The notes under the pieces: generated by a model
Database searches by the model: none
Seen by the model: the letters and a program-made list of their open reading frames with translations, nothing else
What the model was told of the DNA's origin: nothing
Made by a program: the position numbers and the translations under genes
Assembly (NCBI GenBank): GCA_036555615.1
Contig: DATBKZ010000043.1
Coordinates: 24,859-88,858 of the forward strand
DNA from: SG8-41 sp036555615
Lineage (GTDB): Bacteria > Pseudomonadota > Gammaproteobacteria > Burkholderiales > SG8-41
Direction: 5' to 3'
DNA: 64,000 nt
Part shown: positions 46,998 through 55,777 of the stretch, in pieces
Layout of the letters: every line of letters starts with the position of its first letter
Position numbering within the stretch: position 1 is the stretch's first letter

Positions 46998-47074
46998 CTG
47001 CGCGCGTTGGAACGGACGGTTCCGGAGCGGGAGGGCAAAGTTTCAGCGTGACGTTCGCCGTTCAACGCGCGCAG
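46998..47074. repeat. Palindromic intergenic element between trpS and scpA
   Basis: Outer arms CTGCGCGCGTTG-g-AACGG (46998-47015) and CCGTTCAACGCGCGCAG (47058-47074) pair over 17 bp with one bulged G, around a long loop. The core GCGCGTT-x-GA...TCAACGCGC is that of the copies at 13341-13480 and 22798-22870; the first hairpin is missing here. Confidence 0.75.
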
Positions 47075-47240
47075 GTGTAGAATATTCGCATGCCAGCATC
47101 GCCTCGGCCGGGCGGTGGCCTTCTGGCCTCTCGTCCGGATGCAGTAACCGGCGGCTTCCGCCAGCCGGCAGGTAGATTCCTCCCCGAAAATCTGCGCCGC
47201 CCGCACTGCAATCGTCCTGGTGCGCGCCGAACGCGTGGTC

Positions 47241-48044
47241 ATGTCTGAGCCGTCAACAGTGGCCCCGATCGCCCGCGTCTATGGCGAGCCCGTGCTCGAC
47301 GTTCCGTACGACCTCTATATTCCGCCCGATGCCCTCGAGGTGATACTGGAGCAGTTCGAAGGACCTCTCGACCTGCTGCTCTACCTCATCCGCAAGGAAA
47401 ACATCAACGTGCTCGACATCCCGATGGCACGGCTCACGGCACAGTACCTCGATTACGTCGAGCTGATGCGCACCCGCTCGCTCGAGCTTGCCGCCGAGTA
47501 CTTGCTGATGGCCGCATTGCTGATCGAGATCAAGTCGCGAATGCTGCTGCCGCGGCCCACCGCGGGTGCGCTCGAGGAGGATCCGCGGGCGGAGCTGGTG
47601 CGGCGGCTGCTGGAGTACGAGCAGATGAAGCTCGCGGCACAGCGCTTGAACGAGCTGCCGCAGTCGGGACGGGATTTCTCGATGGTGCAGGTGCTGTTCG
47701 ACCGGGCGGTCGCCGAGCGGCTGCCGGAGGTGAGGGCGGAGGACCTGCGCTCGGCATGGCTCTCGCTGCTCACGCGTGCGGCCATGAACCGCCACCACCG
47801 GATTACGCGCGAGCAACTCTCGGTGCGCGATCACATGTCCCGCATCCTGCGGCGCCTGCATGAGGCACGCTCCGTCGAATTCAGCGAGCTGTTCGATCCC
47901 CGGCAAGGTGTCGCGGTATTGATCGTGACATTGCTCGCGGTTCTCGAGCTGGCGCGCGAAGGCCTGATCGAGGTGAGCCAGCACGCCGCGTATGCACCCA
48001 TTCACCTCAGACTCAAGACCGGCCACCTTACGGCCGTGGAGTAA
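47241..48044 (+). CDS. scpA: Segregation and condensation protein A
   Basis: A 267-residue kleisin that bridges the SMC heads in chromosome condensation. Family blocks seen: LEQFEGPLDLLLYLIRKENINVLDIPMARL near the N-terminus and LAAEYLLMAALLIEIKSRMLLP. The C-terminal winged helix contains AVLIVTLLAVLELAREGLI. ATG 47241 is preferred over an upstream GTG. It is followed 14 bases later by scpB. No smc gene lies in the window. Confidence 0.95.
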   Translation: MSEPSTVAPIARVYGEPVLDVPYDLYIPPDALEVILEQFEGPLDLLLYLIRKENINVLDIPMARLTAQYLDYVELMRTRSLELAAEYLLMAALLIEIKSRMLLPRPTAGALEEDPRAELVRRLLEYEQMKLAAQRLNELPQSGRDFSMVQVLFDRAVAERLPEVRAEDLRSAWLSLLTRAAMNRHHRITREQLSVRDHMSRILRRLHEARSVEFSELFDPRQGVAVLIVTLLAVLELAREGLIEVSQHAAYAPIHLRLKTGHLTAVE

Positions 48045-48058
48045 CAGGAAAAGCCAAT

Positions 48059-48679
48059 ATGCAGACCCCTGATCTCGGACACATGAAGACCGTTGTGGAG
48101 GCCGTGCTCCTGGTGAGCCAGGAGCCGCTGCCCATCTCGGAGCTCAAGAAGCTCTTCGATGAGGCGCCCCCGACCGATGTCTTGCGCAGAGTTCTGGAAG
48201 AGCTGCGCCGGGACTGGCAGGGGCGGGGCGTGGAGCTGACGCAAGTCGCATCCGGCTGGCGCTTCCGGGCACGGCCCGAGATCCAGAAATTCATCGAGCG
48301 GGTGAATCCCCAAAAGCCGCCGCGCTATTCGCGCGCGGTGCTGGAGACGCTTGCCATCATCGCCTACCGGCAGCCGTGCACGCGCGGGGATATCGAGGAA
48401 ATACGCGGCGTGGTGGTGTCGCCCAACATCATCAAAGCGCTGGAAGCGCGTGGCTGGATCGAGATCGTGGGACACAAGGAAGTGCCCGGCCGCCCCGAGC
48501 TGTTCGCGACGACCCGGGGATTCCTCGACGACCTCAATCTCGCGTCGCTTGAGGAACTGCCGCCGCTGGATGACCTGGGCTCCCTGGTAGAAACCGGCCA
48601 GGCGGTCGCGGCGCCCGCCGCTGCGGTGGAACGGCCGGATGCCGAAGCGATCGAGGAGCCGCGTCGCGCGGCCGCCTGA
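48059..48679 (+). CDS. scpB: Segregation and condensation protein B
   Basis: A 206-residue protein of two winged helices: KTVVEAVLLVSQEPLPISELKKL and RAVLETLAIIAYRQPCTRGDIEEIRGV, then ALEARGWIEIVGHKEVPGRP. The C-terminal ~35 residues are Ala/Glu-rich and disordered. ScpB dimers bind ScpA in the SMC complex. Confidence 0.95.
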   Translation: MQTPDLGHMKTVVEAVLLVSQEPLPISELKKLFDEAPPTDVLRRVLEELRRDWQGRGVELTQVASGWRFRARPEIQKFIERVNPQKPPRYSRAVLETLAIIAYRQPCTRGDIEEIRGVVVSPNIIKALEARGWIEIVGHKEVPGRPELFATTRGFLDDLNLASLEELPPLDDLGSLVETGQAVAAPAAAVERPDAEAIEEPRRAAA

Positions 48680-48695
48680 GGGCCCCCAAGCGGGC

Positions 48696-49169
48696 TCAGC
48701 GCCCCGGCACGGCGGCAACGAGCTCGATCTCGAGGAGGTATTCGGGGTCGACCAGCGCGGTGATGACAACGCTCGTGCTGGCGGGCCGCGTCCGCAAGTG
48801 GGCGAAGCGCGCGTCGCGCACCTCGCGAAAGATCTTGGCCTGGGAGATATTGGTCAGATAATTGGTCGTCTTGACGACGTTCTCGAAGCCAGCGCCAACG
48901 GAGCGCAATACAGTCTCCAGATTGTCATAGACCCGCTCGACCTGCTCGCGAAAATCCCGGCTGGTCACCTGGCGTTGCGCGTTGACCGGCACCTGCCCCG
49001 ATACGAACAGAAGCCGGCCCCCCTCGACCTCCACCACATGGCTGTAGGACTTCGGATCGAAGAACTCAGGCGGGCAGCTGTAGCGGACCCGGAAACGGGG
49101 AGCGGTTTTCCTGAGGCGCGGCCGCCGGTCCGATCGGTGAGCGCGGCGTGATGCTGGGCGTCGTCGCAT
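48696..49169 (-). CDS. RidA family protein
   Basis: A 157-residue RidA/YjgF-like protein. RidA core features are seen in LLFVSGQVPVNAQRQV, QVERVYDNLETVLRSVGAGFENVVKTTNYL and STSVVITALVDPEYLLEIELVA. The catalytic arginine region of archetypal RidA (RxA) is altered, so enamine deaminase activity is uncertain. The N-terminal ~25 residues are strongly basic and not typical. GGAGGG precedes the ATG, next to a large hairpin. Confidence 0.85.
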   Translation of the reverse strand: MRRRPASRRAHRSDRRPRLRKTAPRFRVRYSCPPEFFDPKSYSHVVEVEGGRLLFVSGQVPVNAQRQVTSRDFREQVERVYDNLETVLRSVGAGFENVVKTTNYLTNISQAKIFREVRDARFAHLRTRPASTSVVITALVDPEYLLEIELVAAVPGR

Positions 49170-49184
49170 GGTGTTCCCTCCTAT

Positions 49185-49236
49185 GGGGTCAGGTTCGATT
49201 TTCTGCTGATGATGTCAGAAAATCGAGCCTGACCCC
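49185..49236. repeat. Long inverted repeat with 21-bp arms
   Basis: GGGGTCAGGTTCGATTTTCTG (21 bases, written in full only here as arm 1; 49185-49205) pairs with 49216-49236 with a single mismatch, around a 10-base loop. It lies in the 69-base gap between the RidA gene and the 3' end of the sugar dehydrogenase gene. The GGGGTCAGG...CCTGACCCC word is reminiscent of repeats associated with REP-type (RAYT) transposases; no such gene is present in the window. Confidence 0.85.
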
Positions 49237-49238
49237 GA

Positions 49239-50390
49239 TTAGCCAGCTGGCTCGAGGCGCGCCAGCATGCCGCGCGGCTCGTCGGTCAGCAGGTAGATGA
49301 GGCCGTCCGGTCCGTTGCGCACATCCCGGATGCGCCCGATGGTGTTTTTCAGCAATCGCTCCTCCTTGACGACTTTTTCGCCGTCAAGCTTCAGCCGGAC
49401 CAGCATCTGGTCGCGCAGCGCGCCGACGAAAAGATCGCCACGCCAGCCCGGGAACCGGGCGCCGTCATAGAACGCCATGCCCGAGGGTGCAATCGACGGC
49501 ACCCAGTAATAGAGGGGCTGCGCCATGCCCGCCTTGTGCGTGCCTTCGCCGATCCTCGTACCGATCACGTACTGGACACCATAGGTGATGACGGGCCACC
49601 CGTAGTTCACGCCCGCGCGGACAACATTGATCTCGTCTCCACCTTGCGGGCCGTGCTCGTGAGTCCAAACGAGCCCGGTCTGCGGATGCAATGCCGCGCC
49701 CTGGATGTTGCGGTTGCCGAGCGTGTATTTCTCGGGCTTCCAGCCGGGCCTGCCGAGGAAGGGGTTGTCCTTCGGCACTCGCCCGTCGTCGTGCAGGCGT
49801 ATGACGGAGCCAGCATGATCGTCGGGCCTCTGCGCGCGTTCCATCTCGCCGCGGTCGCCAAGCGTGATATAGAGAAAGCCCTCACGGTCGAACACGAGCC
49901 GCGAGCCGAAGTGCCGGCCGCCATTGCCCTTGGGCTGCTGGCGGAAGATCACCTCGACAGCGTCCAGCCGGTTCGCGATGAGCCTGCCGCGGGCAACCTC
50001 TGTCCCGACGCCTTCTCCGCGTGCCGCGTAAGAAATATAGATCAGGCTGTTCTCGGAAAAACGGGGATGAAGCGCGACATCCAGCAGCCCGCCTTGGCCG
50101 TACGCCGCAATCTCGGGCAGGCCCGAAACCGGCCGGGACAATAGCCGGCCGTCCCCGCCCACTATCCGCAATCTCCCGGCGCGTTCCGTGACCAGCATGC
50201 GACCATCGGGCAGGAACGCGAGTCCCCAGGGATGCTCGAGGCCCTCGACCAGCCGCACGAGCCGGAAGCTGTGCGCTTCGCTCCGCACGATCTGGGCATG
50301 CACCGCGGTCGCGCCGAGCGCAAGCGCGGCGTAGAGCACGAGCGAGGAGCCCGCGGCGAGCCCGCAGGTGACTGTTCGGCTGCACATCAT
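49239..50390 (-). CDS. PQQ-dependent aldose sugar dehydrogenase family protein
   Basis: A 383-residue exported six-bladed propeller of the Asd/YliI (GDH-B) family. Signal peptide with cleavage near VHA-QI. Family signatures: LEHPWGLAFLPDGRMLVTERAGRLRI, GGLLDVALHPRF, FGSRLVFDREGFLYITLGDRG and THEHGPQGGDEINVV. It would oxidise sugars in the periplasm using PQQ. No pqq genes are here, so cofactor supply is unknown. Confidence 0.9.
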   Translation of the reverse strand: MMCSRTVTCGLAAGSSLVLYAALALGATAVHAQIVRSEAHSFRLVRLVEGLEHPWGLAFLPDGRMLVTERAGRLRIVGGDGRLLSRPVSGLPEIAAYGQGGLLDVALHPRFSENSLIYISYAARGEGVGTEVARGRLIANRLDAVEVIFRQQPKGNGGRHFGSRLVFDREGFLYITLGDRGEMERAQRPDDHAGSVIRLHDDGRVPKDNPFLGRPGWKPEKYTLGNRNIQGAALHPQTGLVWTHEHGPQGGDEINVVRAGVNYGWPVITYGVQYVIGTRIGEGTHKAGMAQPLYYWVPSIAPSGMAFYDGARFPGWRGDLFVGALRDQMLVRLKLDGEKVVKEERLLKNTIGRIRDVRNGPDGLIYLLTDEPRGMLARLEPAG

Positions 50391-50435
50391 CTGCCGCGAT
50401 GTCCGGCGGGCGGCCTGAAGCCGGGCTCGGGGGCG

Positions 50436-50726
50436 CTATTTCTGAAAGTGCGAGCGCGCTTTTTCAAACGCTTCGCGCATCCTGGCCCATGCGTCGTCGG
50501 CGCCGCGCATGAGATCTATCCACGCTTCGCCCGAGGACGACTGGATGCGGCGCATGTGCTCCAGCGCCTGATCGCGCTGGTGACGGAATGCCTGCAGTTG
50601 CTTGTCATATTCGACACGCATGCCGGCTTGGGCCTGCCGCGTCTTCTCTTCCCACTTCGCAACTTCGGCATTCCACTGGTCCAGCTGCTTCTTGAGCTTT
50701 TCAACGTACTCGTCGCGCTTGCTCAT
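50436..50726 (-). CDS. Hypothetical coiled-coil protein, 96 residues
   Basis: A highly charged, almost wholly helical protein (starts MSKRDEYVEKLKKQLDQWNAE; later YDKQLQAFRHQRDQALEHM) predicted to form a coiled coil. A GGAGGC site precedes the ATG. I recognise no function; similar short coiled-coil proteins occur in sulfur- and methyl-oxidising Betaproteobacteria. It lies between the sugar dehydrogenase and the phosphodiesterase on the same strand. Confidence 0.7.
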   Translation of the reverse strand: MSKRDEYVEKLKKQLDQWNAEVAKWEEKTRQAQAGMRVEYDKQLQAFRHQRDQALEHMRRIQSSSGEAWIDLMRGADDAWARMREAFEKARSHFQK

Positions 50727-50782
50727 ACAGCCTCCTTTCCATCCTGGCCCTACCGTGGCCTGTCGTTAACGGTGAGCGCGTT

Positions 50783-51295
50783 TCAAAGTGGAACCGGCCG
50801 AATCCCGAATTCCAGAGTCTGGAGATCGCCAAACACGTAGGTTCGCGGCCCGCTCACGCCTGCGACCGTCCCGGGATCGATACGCAACGTCTCCTCCCCC
50901 TTGATGTTCCGAATGCGCTCGATGACCGCGCGGTGCTCATGACCGTTGCAGACCAGGTCGTATTCGCCGGTCAGCGCCATGGCCTTGGCATAATGCGGAT
51001 AGTGCACCATGAATATCCGCCTCCGGGCCAGGTCCAGGGACCCGTCCTGCCCGTAGTATTGCACGCGGTTTCCGTGCTGCTGCGCAAACTTGGACAGGTA
51101 AAACATGTCGCCCGCATTGTTCCCGTGAATCAGGTGGATTGGCAGGCCCAGGTCGAGGATCGCGTGCAGCGTCGAAGGCGCCACCAGATCGCCGCAGTGC
51201 AATACCGCCTCGGCACCAAGCGCTCTTGCCTCCACGACCGCCGCGGCGAGCGGCTCACGGTGGTCGTGGCTGTCGGAGACGATGCAGATTTTCAA
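50783..51295 (-). CDS. YfcE/MJ0936-type metallophosphoesterase
   Basis: A 170-residue calcineurin-like phosphodiesterase with a full set of metal motifs: IVSDSHDH, HCGDLV, IHGNNAGD, MVHYPHYA and VCNGHEHR. These bind two metals. YfcE-like enzymes hydrolyse phosphodiesters of unknown physiological identity. Divergent from the apr cluster, 208 bases away. Confidence 0.92.
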   Translation of the reverse strand: MKICIVSDSHDHREPLAAAVVEARALGAEAVLHCGDLVAPSTLHAILDLGLPIHLIHGNNAGDMFYLSKFAQQHGNRVQYYGQDGSLDLARRRIFMVHYPHYAKAMALTGEYDLVCNGHEHRAVIERIRNIKGEETLRIDPGTVAGVSGPRTYVFGDLQTLEFGIRPVPL

Positions 51296-51503
51296 GCTGC
51301 CTCTTGTACTTCGGGATGACCTTTCGGGTAGTGTCTCATATCGCGCCGGCCACGCGGGCGCCCGCGATTCGGGAAGCCGGGCGTTTCAAAGTTTTTTCTA
51401 TGGTGTTATAACCTTTTTTTCGCGATATCCTCGCCGCGTGCGCTTAAAATCAATGCGGTAGCAAGGGAATACCGTCGCCGCAGCGAATCACATCGAGGAC
51501 AAG

Positions 51504-52343
51504 ATGTTCACCAGCAATCCGTTTGCCCAGTTATCGGCATCGATGTCTCCCGACGTCATCCAGACCTACGTCGTCATCATGATTGTTCTGGTCGCGGCCG
51601 GGACGCTGTTCGACATCGTTCACAAGGGAAGCGCCAAATATTTCTTTGAAAACTGGCGAAAATCGAAAAGCACAGGGTCGAAGCAAGTCGGGGGCGGCGA
51701 GCTGGTGTCAATCGCCATCCAGACCGGCCTCGTGGACGTTCTCGCGTCCGGGGAATTTTGTAACGTGCGTCGCCGGATCGCCCATCTGCTGACGATGTAC
51801 GGATTCGTGATCCACGTCGTCGCCACTGCCATCATGGTGTTCGGCTACCCGACTCCCGCCACGCCAACGCCCGCGATCTTGCCGCAGCTTTGGTGGATCG
51901 GCGGCTTGATGGTTTGCCTTGGCGGATACTGGTTCTGGTTCTTCATTCGAGTCGATGTCGCCGCCGAAGGCGGCTCGCCCTTCCGCATCATGCGAGCGGA
52001 CTTGTTCATCCTCTCGCTGCTCGCCAGCGTCACGCTGGGCTTGATCTGGGCCTACCTGCAAACGAGGGGCAGCTCCGGGGCCAGCGTGGCATTCGGCTTG
52101 TACGTCATTGCCACGACGGTGCTGTTCGGTTCTGTACCGTGGTCCAAGTTCGCGCACATGTTCTTCAAGCCCGCGGCCGCTTTCGAGAAGAGAATAACCA
52201 AGGCCAATGGCACGGCCGAGAATCTGCCGACGCAGACCCGCGACGACCCCGAGCAGCAAAAGAGGCACTCCATGGAGCTGTTGCAAAACGCTCCGATGAA
52301 CATGGGGCTTGGCATCAAGCGCGAAGCGCCACGCCACTATTAG
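51504..52343 (+). CDS. aprM: Adenylylsulfate reductase membrane anchor subunit AprM
   Basis: A 279-residue inner-membrane protein with five hydrophobic segments (about 22-40, 90-115, 128-150, 163-185, 193-212) and a hydrophilic C-terminal tail. Its place directly before aprB and aprA identifies it as AprM, the membrane partner found in sulfur oxidisers that lack QmoABC. It should carry electrons from APS reductase to the quinone pool. GAGGAC lies 6 bases before the ATG. No strong sigma-70 promoter was found upstream; TTAAAAT at about 51443 is a weak candidate -10. Confidence 0.88.
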   Translation: MFTSNPFAQLSASMSPDVIQTYVVIMIVLVAAGTLFDIVHKGSAKYFFENWRKSKSTGSKQVGGGELVSIAIQTGLVDVLASGEFCNVRRRIAHLLTMYGFVIHVVATAIMVFGYPTPATPTPAILPQLWWIGGLMVCLGGYWFWFFIRVDVAAEGGSPFRIMRADLFILSLLASVTLGLIWAYLQTRGSSGASVAFGLYVIATTVLFGSVPWSKFAHMFFKPAAAFEKRITKANGTAENLPTQTRDDPEQQKRHSMELLQNAPMNMGLGIKREAPRHY

Positions 52344-52388
52344 GAAGCAGGCAGCAAGGCCTGTCGTAACGAACAAGGAGCCGGACTC

Positions 52389-52868
52389 ATGCCTACCTTC
52401 GTCTACATGACAAGGTGCGACGGATGCGGACACTGCGTCGACATCTGTCCCTCGGACATCATGCACATCGACAAGACCTATCGCCGTGCGTACAACATCG
52501 AGCCCAACATGTGCTGGGAGTGCTACTCCTGCGTGAAAGCCTGCCCGCAGCATGCGATCGACGTGCGCGGCTATGCCGACTTCGCCCCGTTGGGCCACAG
52601 CGTTCGCGTCCACCGCGACGAAGAGAAAGGCACGATCGCCTGGAGGATCAAGTTCCGCAACGGCGCGGAAAAGAGCTTCCTGTCGCCCATTACCACCAAG
52701 CCCTGGGGAACGGCGATCCCGCAGCTCAGGAATGTTCCCGGACCCGGCAAGGAAATGCGCGACGGTCAGCTGTTGTACAACGAGCCGAAATGGATCCGCA
52801 TGGATGACGGCGGCTTACATACGCTCCAGGCCGCCGGCCTCAAATTGAAGAAAGGCGTGTACTACTGA
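52389..52868 (+). CDS. aprB: Adenylylsulfate reductase subunit beta
   Basis: A 159-residue iron-sulfur subunit with two [4Fe-4S] motifs: C10-DG-C13-GH-C16-VDI-C20-P and C42-WE-C45-YS-C48-VKA-C52-P. The C-terminal ~100 residues (after RGYADFAPLGHSV) wrap around AprA in known structures. It accepts electrons from the AprA flavin. Its TGA overlaps the aprA ATG by one base, indicating strict co-translation. Confidence 0.97.
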   Translation: MPTFVYMTRCDGCGHCVDICPSDIMHIDKTYRRAYNIEPNMCWECYSCVKACPQHAIDVRGYADFAPLGHSVRVHRDEEKGTIAWRIKFRNGAEKSFLSPITTKPWGTAIPQLRNVPGPGKEMRDGQLLYNEPKWIRMDDGGLHTLQAAGLKLKKGVYY

Positions 52869-54736
52869 TGGCCTACAAAACGATCATCGAAGACGGCATC
52901 GACATCCTGGTCGTCGGTGCGGGTCTTGGCGGCACCGGTGCCGCCTGGGAGGCGAGATTCTGGGGTCAAGACAAGAAGATCGTCATTGCCGAGAAGGCCA
53001 ACATGGATCGCTCCGGCGCGGTCGCCCAGGGCCTGTACGCCATCAACTGCTACATGGGCACCCGCTGGGGCGAAAACAAGCCGGAGGACCATGTCCGCTA
53101 CGCTCGCATCGACCTGATGGGGCTGGTGCGGGAAGACCTGCTGTTCGACATGGCCCGTCACGTCGACTCCACGGTGCACCAGTTCGAAGAGTGGGGCCTG
53201 CCCATCATGAAGGACCCGAAAACCGGGCGCTACCTGCGTGAAGGGCGATGGCAGATCATGATTCACGGCGAGTCCTACAAGCCCATCGTGTCCGAGGCCG
53301 CCAAGAAATCGGCGGACAAGGTGTACAACCGCATCTGCGTCACCCACCTGCTGATGGACGACAGCAAGGAGAACCGCGTGGCCGGCGCCGTCGGCTTTAA
53401 CGTCCGCACGGGCGATTACCACGTTTTCAAGTCCAAGACCGTGATCTGCGGCGCGGGCGGTGCCTCCAACATCTTCAAGCCGCGCTCGGTGGGCGAAGGT
53501 TCCGGCCGCACCTGGTATGCACCCTGGTCGTCCGCGTCTGCCTATGGGCTCATGATCGACGCCGGCGCCAAGATGACGCAGATGGAGAACCGCATCGTGC
53601 TGGCGCGCTTCAAGGACGGCTACGGCCCGGTCGGCGCCTACTTCCTGCACCTGAAGACCTATACGCAGAACGGCCTGGGCGAAGAGTTCGAGTCCAAATG
53701 GTGGCCCGAGCTGCAGAAGATGGTCGGCAAGGAATATCTCGATCCGGAATCTTTTCACCTGACCCATCGGCCGATCCCGACCTGCTTGCGCAACCACGCG
53801 CTCATCAGCGAAGTCAATGCCGGCCGCGGCCCCATTCACATGGTGACCATGCGCGCCTTCCAGGATCCTCATCTGGAAGAGGTCGGCTGGGAGAACTTCC
53901 TCGGCATGACCATCGGCCAGGCGGTTTTGTGGGCCGCCACCGACGTGGATCCAAAGTACGAGAATCCCGAGCTGACCACCTCCGAGCCCTACGTCATGGG
54001 CTCCCACGCGACCTGCTCGGGAGCCTGGTGCTCGGGTCCCGAGGACGTTTCCCCTCCCGAGTATTTCTGGGGCTACAACCGCATGACGACAATCGAAGGC
54101 CTGTTCGGCGCCGGCGACGCGGTCGGCGGCACGCCGCACGCCTTCTCATCCGGCTCGTTCACCGAAGGTCGCCTCGCCGCGAAGGCCGCCTGCAAGTACA
54201 TCGACGACGGCAAGGCCGAAGGCATCGTCGTATCCGACGAGCAGATCGAGCGTCGCAAGAAGGAGATCTACAAGCCTCTCGAGCATTACAGGATCTACCG
54301 CAATGCGATCGTGGCGGGCAGTGTCAACCCGCACTACATCAATCCCAAGCAGGGCCTGGACCGCCTGCAGAAGCTGATGGACGAATATTGCGGCGGCGTG
54401 ACCGTTAACTACATGACCAACGAGAAGCTCCTGAACATCGGTCTCAAGAAGCTCAGGATCATGGAGGAAGACCTCGAGAACCTCGCCGCAGAGGATATTC
54501 ACGAGTTGTTGCGCGCGTGGGAATTGAAGCATCGTCATCGCGCTGCGGAGTGCGTCACGCAGCACACTCTGTTCCGCAAGGAGACTCGTTGGCCGGGGTA
54601 CTACTACCGGGGCGACGCCATGAAGGTGGACGACAAGAACTGGCACGTGCTGACGGTTTCGCGTCGCGACCCGAGAACCGGTGAATACACCATGGAGAAG
54701 GCGCCTTGTTATCACCTCGTCGGGGAAGGCGAGTAG
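52868..54736 (+). CDS. aprA: Adenylylsulfate reductase subunit alpha
   Basis: A 622-residue FAD subunit that, in this setting, oxidises sulfite with AMP to adenosine 5'-phosphosulfate. The FAD dinucleotide motif is VVGAGLGGTG (15-24). AprA-specific blocks include GLYAINCYMGTRWGENKPED, REGRWQIMIHGESYKPI and GSHATCSGAWCSGPEDVSPP. The C-terminus is TGEYTMEKAPCYHLVGEGE. It is complete. A second, decayed copy of this C-terminus is found at 56010-56100. Confidence 0.97.
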   Translation: MAYKTIIEDGIDILVVGAGLGGTGAAWEARFWGQDKKIVIAEKANMDRSGAVAQGLYAINCYMGTRWGENKPEDHVRYARIDLMGLVREDLLFDMARHVDSTVHQFEEWGLPIMKDPKTGRYLREGRWQIMIHGESYKPIVSEAAKKSADKVYNRICVTHLLMDDSKENRVAGAVGFNVRTGDYHVFKSKTVICGAGGASNIFKPRSVGEGSGRTWYAPWSSASAYGLMIDAGAKMTQMENRIVLARFKDGYGPVGAYFLHLKTYTQNGLGEEFESKWWPELQKMVGKEYLDPESFHLTHRPIPTCLRNHALISEVNAGRGPIHMVTMRAFQDPHLEEVGWENFLGMTIGQAVLWAATDVDPKYENPELTTSEPYVMGSHATCSGAWCSGPEDVSPPEYFWGYNRMTTIEGLFGAGDAVGGTPHAFSSGSFTEGRLAAKAACKYIDDGKAEGIVVSDEQIERRKKEIYKPLEHYRIYRNAIVAGSVNPHYINPKQGLDRLQKLMDEYCGGVTVNYMTNEKLLNIGLKKLRIMEEDLENLAAEDIHELLRAWELKHRHRAAECVTQHTLFRKETRWPGYYYRGDAMKVDDKNWHVLTVSRRDPRTGEYTMEKAPCYHLVGEGE

Positions 54737-54793
54737 CGATCTCCCCGGGCAAATGTGCGCGTTGACGGTCTGCCCGGCGCAGAAGAGGCCAGC

Positions 54794-55201
54794 ATGTCGA
54801 GTGTTGTGATTCCCATGAAGCCGGTCTCGCCCGCTCGCGGAGAGGCGCGCGTGAACATCATTGAAAAGACCGACGAGGAGATTCTCGCCATCGCCCGTCC
54901 CCTGTGGCGCGACCTCGTCAAATATTCGAACGAAGGCAAGTACGGGGAATTCGTCAGGAACTTCTCCAATTCCCTGGCGCTTGCCATGAACCAGGTTGCA
55001 GCCGGCCACCAGTTCGCAAACAGCGAGCTGGCGAGAAGCCTGTCCGAAGACGTCGACTTCCTTGGCGTTATCCGCCGGGGCGAGCATGTGACGGTGCTTT
55101 ACCGGCAGCGCAGCACCAAGAAGCCAGGCGAATGGCTTGGCAGGCTTGTCCTCGGCTATGAAGATGGACAGGTCAGGATCTTTGGTGCATCCATCTTCTG
55201 A
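54794..55201 (+). CDS. Apr-cluster accessory protein, 135 residues, unknown function
   Basis: I recognise no family. It is soluble and helical in the N-terminal half (EEILAIARPLWRDLVKYSNEGKYGEF), with beta structure at the end (HVTVLYRQRSTKKPGEWLGRLVLGY). No cysteine pair and no signal peptide is seen. AGAGG lies about 6 bases before the ATG. It starts 57 bases after aprA on the same strand and is followed by a SlyD-like gene, so a role in Apr assembly or regulation is plausible but inferred. Confidence 0.8.
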   Translation: MSSVVIPMKPVSPARGEARVNIIEKTDEEILAIARPLWRDLVKYSNEGKYGEFVRNFSNSLALAMNQVAAGHQFANSELARSLSEDVDFLGVIRRGEHVTVLYRQRSTKKPGEWLGRLVLGYEDGQVRIFGASIF

Positions 55202-55221
55202 GCTGCTCGTTCGGATCCGGC

Positions 55222-55731
55222 ATGAGCGAAACCATCCGCGACGGCAAGTTTGTCGAGCTCACGTACAAGGTGACCGACAAGAAGACCGGGCATGTCCTCA
55301 CCAGGGTCGAATTCCCGCTGGGCTATGTTCACGGGCACAATGAGATCCTGGCTCCCTCCGTCCATAGGGAGCTGGAGGGCAAGTCCGCGGGCGACGTCAT
55401 CGAAGTGCCCATCGATGGCAATCAGATCTTCGGCGCCAGGGACGAGTCGCTGGTCTTCAGCGATCGCATCGAGAACGTCCCCGAGGAGTATCGGCAGGTC
55501 GGCACCTCCATCCTGATGGAGAACGACAAGGGCCAGACCCGCAGCTTCCTCGTGACGCAGATGGACGACGAGAAGCTGACGGTCGATGGCAACAATCCGC
55601 TTTGCGGCAGGGCGGTCGTCTTTGCGCTCGAGATTCTGACCGTACGCGACGCGACGGATGAAGAGACTAGAGCCGGCGGAGCGATCGTTGCGGGCGCGGA
55701 TATCGACCCGTCACTCATGAGACCTGTTTGA
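55222..55731 (+). CDS. SlyD-like FKBP-type peptidyl-prolyl isomerase, divergent
   Basis: A 169-residue SlyD-class chaperone. The C-terminal FKBP strand VDGNNPLCGRAVVFALEILTVRDATDEE matches SlyD, and residues about 75-130 are the insert-in-flap chaperone domain. The first FKBP motif is altered: HGHNEILAPSVHRELEG in place of the usual HGxGxLIPGLExALEG. The His/Cys-rich metal tail of E. coli SlyD is absent. Its position in the apr cluster suggests folding or cofactor loading of AprA/AprB; this is inference. Confidence 0.82.
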   Translation: MSETIRDGKFVELTYKVTDKKTGHVLTRVEFPLGYVHGHNEILAPSVHRELEGKSAGDVIEVPIDGNQIFGARDESLVFSDRIENVPEEYRQVGTSILMENDKGQTRSFLVTQMDDEKLTVDGNNPLCGRAVVFALEILTVRDATDEETRAGGAIVAGADIDPSLMRPV

Positions 55732-55777
55732 GTGTCTTGCGCCTGCAATCCTGACTTCACGGCAAAGGAGCTGACTT

